NCBI GenBank assembly: GCA_964200075.2
Contig: CAXNAA020000222.1
Location: forward strand, 1-24,132
Direction: 5' to 3'
DNA length: 24,132 nucleotides
From: Sphacelaria rigidula
Lineage: Eukaryota > Phaeophyceae > Sphacelariales
Program-made: the position numbers and the translations under genes
In this document: piece by piece, positions 18,541 to 24,132 of the stretch
Layout of the letters: the number at the start of each line of letters is the position of its first letter
How positions within the stretch are numbered: the stretch's first letter is position 1
The notes under the pieces: model-generated
The model's input: the letters and a program-made list of their open reading frames with translations, nothing else
Database searches by the model: none
Told to the model about the DNA's origin: nothing

Positions 18541-18790
18541 TGGCCGTGTACGCGGCCGATCCCGCAAGGGGAAAGGCCGGTCAACAGCGACGCATGCAAG
18601 AAGCGAGTCGGCCGCATCCCGCGGAAGAAGCGCGGCAAGTGGAGTGAGCAGCGCGCTAGGGGCACCTGTTGATGTGACCGATGGTGAGGGGCTTTACTGG
18701 CACGGCGGCGGGAGGCAGGGGGTAGTGAGGGCGCATCCGGGAGGAGAGACAGTGGATCAGATGAACCCTTCGGACACAAATCGAACTCTG
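18285..18790 (+). repeat. Diverged tandem duplication, two ~250-bp units
   Basis: GCGGCCGATC...CAACAGCGA.GCATGCAA occurs at 18294-18341 and again at 18552-18599, 258 bp apart. Later landmarks (CTGTTGATG at 18433 and 18666, ATGGTGAGG, GGCGGGAGG) are about 233 bp apart, so indels separate the units. The units lie at the 3' end of the pseudogene and in part read in a shared frame (GAPVDVTDGE against GTSVDASDGE). Confidence 0.65.
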
Positions 18791-18880
18791 CAGCTGGGAT
18801 CTGGAACGGAGATTTGGATTCAGAATGCAGCGGGTCCGATCGGCATCGGAAGCGGGCGACGATATTGAGGAAGATTTCAC

Positions 18881-19124
18881 GTTCTGATTTCAGTCTGTGG
18901 ATAATGTTGCGGTCGTTCTTTCTGTAGATAGATTGCGCAAACGTTTCTGTACAATTCAAGGTTGTTGGTTTCCAGGCTGTAGTCATTGAACGTGTCTCAT
19001 GTACATGGCGATGATGGTCCGTGCATGTGCGGTACACCGTGGGGTACAAAAGTGTATGGGGAGTGATCTGGCTACGCCCGTCGGCGAATCGTCTGTGATG
19101 CATGAGGTTATATAGTAATGTCAA
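18881..19124. other. Nothing assigned
   Basis: Between the duplicated 3' end of the pseudogene and the minus-strand frames at 19125. The minus strand is open across it, but without ATG or motif. Confidence 0.3.
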
Positions 19125-19840
19125 TCAAGTGAGCGTTTCAACGTAGACGACTGATCTGAACGACACGATCGTACGCCAGTCAAAATTCCGACTCACCGTG
19201 CAGCACTGCCAACGCTCGCGCCTCAACGCTATGGCATTCGTGCAAGGAGAGAACTGACGGGAATCATCCGTATCACTGTTGTGTTGAACAGTTGGACGAA
19301 AAACATCGGGTGGTGTTCTTCGCCACACTCTCGCCCATATCCCTGATACTCCACCATCTGCACCGAACCGGAGGGTCGTGTCGCCACCGGTTTTGCGCAT
19401 CACACATCGCATCGATTTTTGCAACGTTTCATTTAAACCGCTTATTATGGCAAAGCCAACATGTTGAACGACTGTTTTTTTCTTGTCCTTCTTCCTTTTG
19501 GGAGTATATGGTGGCTGGGCAGATGTTGCCTCCTCGGTATGCCTTGCGTCCATCGTCGCAAAATCTGTCATGTCACATGAACGTATTCAGGTGCTTGTGT
19601 CTTGTTTGTTTTGCCGAAGTCGTATGTCCTTCCAAGAACAATGAACATCAGTCGAGTCCAGAATGAAGTGGTAGTCAGGTGTAGAAATTCATGACAGTTA
19701 TCACCTCGTGTCGACTTTTCTTCGACAAAAATGCTAGTCCAGTCGAAAACAAATCTGCGGCCACCGGAAAATGCGAACGTGACACGGGCTGTTCCCCCGG
19801 ACTTGACCACTCTGGTAGAAGAGTGTATGTGTAAAAACAC
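19125..19840 (-). CDS. Two overlapping open frames, unrecognised
   Basis: On the minus strand, a 90-codon frame (19840-19568; FAFSGGRRFVFDWTSIFVEE in its first half) ends in ...ACATGA, and the next frame starts at the overlapping ATG (19571-19125, 148 codons). The second begins MTDFATMDARHTEEATSAQP and has a basic patch PKRKKDKKK at residues 24-32, compatible with a nuclear localisation signal, then a Gly/Arg-rich middle. Neither matches a family I know. The antisense frame (19292-19666) is Cys/Phe/His-rich like a shadow, which favours the minus strand. The four-base overlap is probably a frameshift in one older gene rather than coupled translation. Confidence 0.25.
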
Positions 19841-19976
19841 ATAAAACTGCCACTGCCGGAAAAAAATGAGTATCCTCGAGGTTTTTCCCCTACGAGCATA
19901 GGAAGCTGTTAGAAGCTGTCAATACGCCCCTAGCTCCCTTTTGGACGCAAACTAACACAGATGAACAAACAATAGT

Positions 19977-20320
19977 GCTACGAGCTGGGCCTGCAGTAAA
20001 TCCCGCATGTGCATGTAACACCATAAGTGATCAAGTTTTCCAGATCAGCCCCACTTGAGCATATCGGTGGGACCTGCAGACCAACGTGGTAACGCACGGG
20101 ACCGCCGCTGAATGACAAAAAGACGACGAAACAAATGTACTGCATAATGTATCACTCAACAGACGGAACAAAAAAAAAGGAATCCGTCTGGATTCAAACT
20201 CGTGACCTCCACAACTGGCGTCAACTGCATCACTTGGGTTATATGAGCGCAGCCGTGCCACACGAAAAGTTTGATGCTGCGCCAAATTTCTTGAAGTTTT
20301 GGCCGCAATTGCACTAGGAT
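19977..20320 (-). mobile_element. SINE-like repeat, copy 2, inverted
   Basis: On the minus strand it matches 14888-15222 in order. Here the tRNA-like part is clearer: TGATGCAGTTG fits the A-box consensus TRGYNNANNNG with one mismatch. About 33 bp from its start, GTTTGAATC fits the B box GWTCRANNC with one mismatch, in the context GAGGTCACGAGTTTGAATCC. The full cloverleaf does not fold as an intact tRNA, so this is a tRNA-derived repeat and not a tRNA gene. A poly-T stretch follows. No poly-A tail or target duplication was found. Confidence 0.65.
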
Positions 20321-20358
20321 CTCCTCCACTGGACTACGCAACAACTACGGTAGGGATA

Positions 20359-20376
20359 TTGTTGTTGTTGTTGTTG
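20359..20376. repeat. TTG microsatellite (6 units)
   Basis: Six TTG triplets followed by CTGCTG. Confidence 0.85.
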
Positions 20377-20382
20377 CTGCTG

Positions 20383-21279
20383 TTCTCTTCACATTCAAAC
20401 CCGTTCCGATATCTGCGCGGTACATTCATACTGGGCATCTGATGCCGACACCTTCCGTGGTCACAGGCTGGTGAAATCAAGAAGCCAAAATACATCTAGA
20501 TACAAAGTTACAAACGCGATACAAGCAAAACAGGGATACATAATAAAGAAGAAAGAATACATATGACTAACCTTAGAAGATCCGGTGCCGCAGGTGGCCA
20601 TTCGGACTTCAGGGGGTGGCACCCGGCTTTCTAACTCGACGCGCGATGCCTAGTAGAAATGAACATTGGGCCCGACTACGGGTGAGACCCAAGGCCCTAA
20701 ATACCGCCAACCAAAGAACTAAGAATTGCAAGGTTCCATCTTTCGAGCTCTCGAGGGACAGCCATACGTACAAGCATACCAGGTGTATAAAAACAAGCAC
20801 TGCATGTCATAACGACCCCCCTCATCGGGGGGTTCACCCCCCACCCCCCCCTTCTCTGGACCATCGTCATTGCTGGGCTACTTGGGCTTCGTTGGTCTCC
20901 GGTCTAATCGCACGCAGTCAGCTGGCTTCCTCTTCATTTCTGTGCCATGAGATCATGAACCTCTCCGCTCCCTGCAGCACTCCCGCGTGCCACGGCAACC
21001 TCCTTTCCTTATTCGCTGCTGGGGCCCATAGGGTGTTAGAAAATGATGCTGTGAAGCCATGCTCTTCAACGCTTCGTATGGTATTGACTTTACATATATA
21101 TATGTAATGTTGGGATCGCAGGTACCGGTCGCGAATGTTTGGTCTGATGTGGGGGCGTATAATGTGGGATAACAGCTGTTATACATAAAGTACTCTTCTC
21201 TTTGACCGTGAACCTCGGTGGGTTGTTTGTATTGTCTTGCCCAAAAGTGGCACCTTGAACACTATCTTCTGTCTACACT
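20383..21279. other. No supported gene; one GC hairpin
   Basis: A hairpin, CCCCCC (20816-20821) with GGGGGG (20827-20832) and a 5-nt TCATC loop, is followed by a C-rich run to about 20850. A 163-codon plus-strand frame (20616-21107) crosses it and becomes Pro/His-rich there. It shows no domain, and its antisense is equally featureless. Confidence 0.35.
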
Positions 21280-21606
21280 CCGAAACAGCCTGTCGGCTTG
21301 CTTGGCTTACCCGCCATTGCGCCAACTCTAGTGACCACGACAAAGGGGTTCCGATTTAATCCTCCAACATAGGGCGCGGTCAATTCCGAATGTCTGGTGG
21401 TTGTCGTCCGTGGAGCCGTCTATGGCTCCGAAGGCGTGGAGATCGTCTCTCAGGCAATTCAGCCAGTTTTTTCCCGGGCGCCCTGGCCCTGGATCCTCCC
21501 CCCCCCCGAATTGTGTCCCGAATGCTATTCGCTTCGGTAATCGTCCGTCCGGTTGTCTAGCCAGGGCTCTAATTATTCGCTGGCACAGCAATGTCTCACT
21601 GGACAG
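21280..21606 (-). pseudogene. LINE (non-LTR retrotransposon) polyprotein C-terminal remnant
   Basis: On the minus strand, 21591-21328 encodes 87 residues. It carries GRLPKRIAFGTQFGGG followed by GRPGKNWLNCLRDDLHAFG. The pattern RLPKR...G...GRPxxxWxxCLxxDLxxFG is typical of the region after the reverse transcriptase domain in LINE polyproteins. The same reading can be followed into another frame after a shift near 21335 (VVVTRVGAMAGKP, to a stop at about 21280). A stop lies just upstream at about 21605. No reverse transcriptase or endonuclease domain is present here, so it is a short 3'-end relic. Confidence 0.65.
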
Positions 21607-22780
21607 TTAAGCAGAGGCTTGCACTACAGCGGTAAAGCTACTTGCGAGGACCCAGTGTAGTAAAATCAAGATAGTGTAGTTCGGCGCTTCTGGCCTGAAA
21701 TATCGGCCTCTTTTGCAAGAGAGAGCTGCGGAAGAAAAACTGGGTTGCTGGGGAGAGTGAGAAGCGATGGGCGAGCGAGAGCGAGCCTCAATACTTTCCA
21801 CTCTATGGACAAAACCTAATGCTGTACGTAAACCAAAAAATCTTTTAAACGTACCGTATATTACCATGGAAAAGGTACAGTGAAAGGACACATACGTGGT
21901 TTACAGTTTCACCGGAACGGTATCAAATAGCACTCAGTCGTGCCGCTTATGCAGTACAGTAACTTGTAGCGGCGATTTCAATCACACACAAAGAACTTAG
22001 ACTGTCCTGTCTGAATTTGCAACACTCCCCCGTGATTGACATGTCGCTATCAAAGAAAAATAGTGTACCTTACATGCTATGTGTAGCAAGCGAATACAAT
22101 CAGTCGAACTATATAGTACTGACAGTACACAAAGTCAATCGTCGAGATACGCATTCGCACTGTTGTACAACTCACGTGTCTATACTGTATAAAAAAACTA
22201 CTTAATCGCTAGACCAATTAAGAAAAGAAACTAGTCACTGTTACAAATCTCCGCTCACATGCGCATGTATTTGCATGTTCATCAGATTTCCGTGAGCTAC
22301 AAAAGAAGTGAGCGAACAAAAACAATTGTGCGGTAACATCAAACAGCGAAATGTTTTCATCATGTGACGATGTTGCAATCAACGATAATTTACAGATGCC
22401 AAATATGTTCCCCGACTCTCTCTCCCTCCCGCACGAAAAAAACATCCTTCCTTAAAAGAAGAGATACAAAGGACAAAGTAGGCAAGGACGGAAAGAACAT
22501 CGCAATCCTAGGGGTCGTTGCACGCATTGTTCCTACAGCGTGTTTTCTGGACCTTGTATCATAAATGCAGGAGTCTGTACACTGTGGTTTTAGCATGCTC
22601 CTCTGGACCTTGAGACTACACTCGAATAAAAACAAAGGCAATCAAAACAAATTCACCCAACGCAGGTAATTTTGCCGCGCGTTCTATATAATGTACGAGT
22701 CTTACAGGCATCCTACACCTACTTGGGTTATTTCACTCAATCACATTTCTTAACAGAAAAAACGAATAAAATCAAGTCCC
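21607..22780. other. No supported gene
   Basis: Frames of 60-95 codons overlap on both strands without motifs. The stretch 21960-22330 is AT-richer and holds many GTAC/AGTAC words. If the LINE remnant once continued upstream on the minus strand it would lie here, but I could not recognise it. Confidence 0.35.
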
Positions 22781-23554
22781 TCAAGCTCCGGTGACCGCAT
22801 TTGGGTCTCTGTAGTAAATGATTGGTCGATTAGGACGAGAAATCAACCAGATTCCATGGAATCTGTCAATCAGCGCGTCGTATATCCTCCTCAGCTCAAG
22901 GAAGTCGAATCCCAACGGGCATTCTATATGCCATGCTTTGGCTAAGAAATTAAAGATCCCAACATCAATAAAGAAAAGCAAGTCATCGTGTAGGTATAGC
23001 TGTGGTAAGCTCCTGAAAGTATCAAGGATACTGGGGTACTCTTGGACATCGCTGAACCCGTTCTTCTTGAGTGTTTCCGCCATCCTTGCACTCTCCTCTG
23101 TTTGCTGTCCTGAGATGATGATATCCAGGCAAATAGAAGCTCGGGCTCCCCAGTCGATGTAGGTTGTCACGCGTGGTTGATTGTTCAGGCGGGCCCGTGC
23201 GTGGGACGTCATCCCGTGGTTTGACCTTTGGTGATGCGCAGTGCGGTGTGACCGCGCGGGTTCCTGGCCCCGTTGTTGTTGGTGTTGATTCGGTAGCTCA
23301 TAGTGTCGGTGAGTGGATAGAAGATGCTGAAGGTTGGATTTAAAAAAAATATTGGGGGTTGATAAGTGATATGATGTGGTGCCCCTAGGATCTTCGACAT
23401 GTCGCTTGGGTGATGACACTCGAACAAGATTAGAAGGTCGAAGATGAGCGTTGGAGATGATCGTAGTGGTTGAGCGTTGACGATGATGATCGAAATTGAG
23501 CGTTGACAATGATGATCGAAGTTGAGCGTTGACGATGATGCTGAAGAAAAACAT
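22781..23554 (-). CDS. 257-codon open frame, unrecognised; C-terminal half looks coding
   Basis: The frame starts with an ATG at 23552-23554 and stops at 22781. Residues 1-45 are encoded by a 26-bp tandem repeat, which is out of step with codons and so probably not truly coding. Residues 80-115 are His/Gln/Arg-rich. Residues 130-257 look like a folded domain: TYIDWGARASICLDI, a hydrophilic stretch with Met158, KKNGFSDVQEYPSILDTFRS, DLLFFIDVGIFNFL, FDFLELRRIYDALIDRF and RPIIYYRDPNA at the end. Met115 and Met158 are alternative starts. I do not recognise the family. It lies directly downstream of a Copia pol tail on the same strand, so its 5' part may be retrotransposon trailer sequence. The antisense frame (22818-23162) is poorer. 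Confidence 0.4.
   Translation of the reverse strand: MFFFSIIVNAQLRSSLSTLNFDHHRQRSTTTIISNAHLRPSNLVRVSSPKRHVEDPRGTTSYHLSTPNIFFKSNLQHLLSTHRHYELPNQHQQQRGQEPARSHRTAHHQRSNHGMTSHARARLNNQPRVTTYIDWGARASICLDIIISGQQTEESARMAETLKKNGFSDVQEYPSILDTFRSLPQLYLHDDLLFFIDVGIFNFLAKAWHIECPLGFDFLELRRIYDALIDRFHGIWLISRPNRPIIYYRDPNAVTGA
23444..23546. repeat. 26-bp tandem repeat, four units
   Basis: The units start at 23444, 23470, 23496 and 23522 and share TGAGCGTTG followed by A.GATGATG/ATCG. The first unit is the most diverged and the last is one base short. A 26-bp period does not preserve a reading frame. Confidence 0.8.
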
Positions 23555-23573
23555 CCTGCCAGGTTAGTATCCG

Positions 23574-23696
23574 TTATCTCCCAAATTCGGTTATGGCCTT
23601 CAGCAGTCTCTGATGTACGATTCTATCACAACTTTTGGTGAGAAGATCCGCTAATTGTTCCGAAGATCATACATAGTTTGTCCTTATGTCATCAAG
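23574..23696 (-). pseudogene. Copia (Ty1-type) pol C-terminal tail
   Basis: On the minus strand it reads LDDIRTNYV, a TGA stop (23667-23669), SSEQLADLLTKSCDRIVHQ, then LLKAITEFGR and a TAA at 23574-23576. EQLADLLTK is the hallmark near the C-terminus of Copia RNase H. Just after the stop, a shifted frame continues with ITDTNLAG, a typical Copia ending, so a frameshift is likely. Upstream (above 23696) the expected RNase H sequence cannot be read in any frame, so the element is truncated there. I found no long terminal repeats. Confidence 0.6.
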
Positions 23697-24132
23697 AGGG
23701 AGTTAGCTAATGCAGTGGCTGAGGCCTATCAGTATGAGTGCCGGGAGATACCATGGTGTCAGCCTCACCAAGCTCCCACGTGGGCAAACTCACACAGACC
23801 TAGCTATCCTCCCTTGACTTATCACATTGTAGATTCATTCATGTTCAGACTCTTGATAAGGAACTCACGTGTTTGCTTAGCATCATGTTTCATCTACAAG
23901 CAGCTCTCTTACTCAGTACAGCCGCAGGACAGCCATGGAAGCAGAGCGTAGTGATGGCCCGGGGTAGACCACGGCAAGGGCAGCAACTGATCAAGAAGGG
24001 GCGCGGCAGCCCAGGGCCGCGGCTAAACAACCCTAACTTATGACAGTAGCAAACGCGATAACAACGCGTCACGGAATCCAGGGTCTACGAGCAGACCCGC
24101 ACAGAGTATATCTTGCAACGCCTCTGAGCTTC
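23697..24132. other. No supported gene; possible retrotransposon flank
   Basis: A 98-codon plus-strand frame (23655-23951) partly overlaps the Copia tail antisense and is therefore doubtful. A short frame starts with an ATG at 23953 (MARGRPRQ) and ends within 100 bp. On the minus strand, TGGTATCTCCCGG at about 23755 recalls a Copia primer-binding site, but I could not find matching LTRs. Confidence 0.3.

Noticed and set aside
20170-20240. tRNA gene on the minus strand
   Set aside because: A- and B-box-like words are present, but the acceptor and anticodon stems do not form, and the sequence continues as a repeat with a second copy.
20814-20850. Rho-independent-like terminator (C6/G6 hairpin)
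   Set aside because: There is no T tract after the stem and no bacterial gene nearby; the context is eukaryotic.
23749-23765. Copia primer-binding site (TGGTATCTCCCGG, minus strand)
   Set aside because: It would lie only about 60 bp before the pol C-terminus, and no LTR pair flanks it.
1-24132. CRISPR array, rRNA genes or a defence island
   Set aside because: There are no regularly spaced identical repeats, no rRNA-like conserved blocks and no prokaryotic gene organisation.

Overview
The window looks like nuclear DNA of a eukaryote with low gene density and many repeats. I see no operons, no ribosome-binding-site architecture and no bacterial gene packing. It holds one clearly intact protein gene (about 12.6-13.7 kb, minus no introns), separated from degraded fragments by kilobases of foldback repeats, an hAT-type DNA transposon, tRNA-like SINEs, and pieces of LINE and Copia retrotransposons. 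An alga with intron-poor genes and many transposons (red or stramenopile) would fit, but this is inference; no marker gene fixes the lineage.

Layout. 0-1.6 kb: nested inverted repeats. 1.6-4.0 kb: mostly unexplained sequence with one foldback-related block and one half of a dispersed repeat. 4.1-9.4 kb: a dense mosaic of foldback modules, named here A, B, C, D and E. The order is E-D-B-C-A, then inverted D-E, then A-C-B and inverted D. The blocks D-B-C-A (left) and A-C-B-D (right) are therefore colinear in inverted orientation and form roughly 1-kb arms. A 1.7-kb non-autonomous hAT element with a perfect 8-bp target duplication sits in the left arm between B and C. A short motif, AAGACACGGCC or its complement, recurs at the module borders.

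9.4-12.6 kb: weak open frames, an A-rich tract and a degenerate tandem array of about 45 bp period. 12,621-13,661: an intact zinc-free medium-chain NAD(P)H oxidoreductase (quinone reductase/RTN4IP1-like). 13.7-15.5 kb: non-coding sequence and a SINE-like repeat. 15.58-16.23 kb, minus strand: a coding-like stretch with a CxxC...HxxxxxH zinc-finger-like motif, broken between two frames. 16.4-18.9 kb: a GC-rich block with a plus-strand pseudogene (in-frame stops, frameshift, diverged ~250-bp tandem duplication) whose best-preserved segment weakly resembles the XPG/FEN nuclease core. 19.1-19.8 kb: two overlapping minus-strand open frames of unknown nature. 20.0-20.3 kb: the second SINE-like copy, inverted. 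21.3-21.6 kb: the C-terminal remnant of a LINE polyprotein. 22.8-23.7 kb, minus strand: the tail of a Copia pol gene directly upstream of an unrecognised 257-codon frame that begins inside a 26-bp tandem repeat.

The genes form no evident pathway. The coherent signal is the modular foldback cluster and its recurring junction motif. All similarity statements come from reading by eye; no alignment or database search was run.
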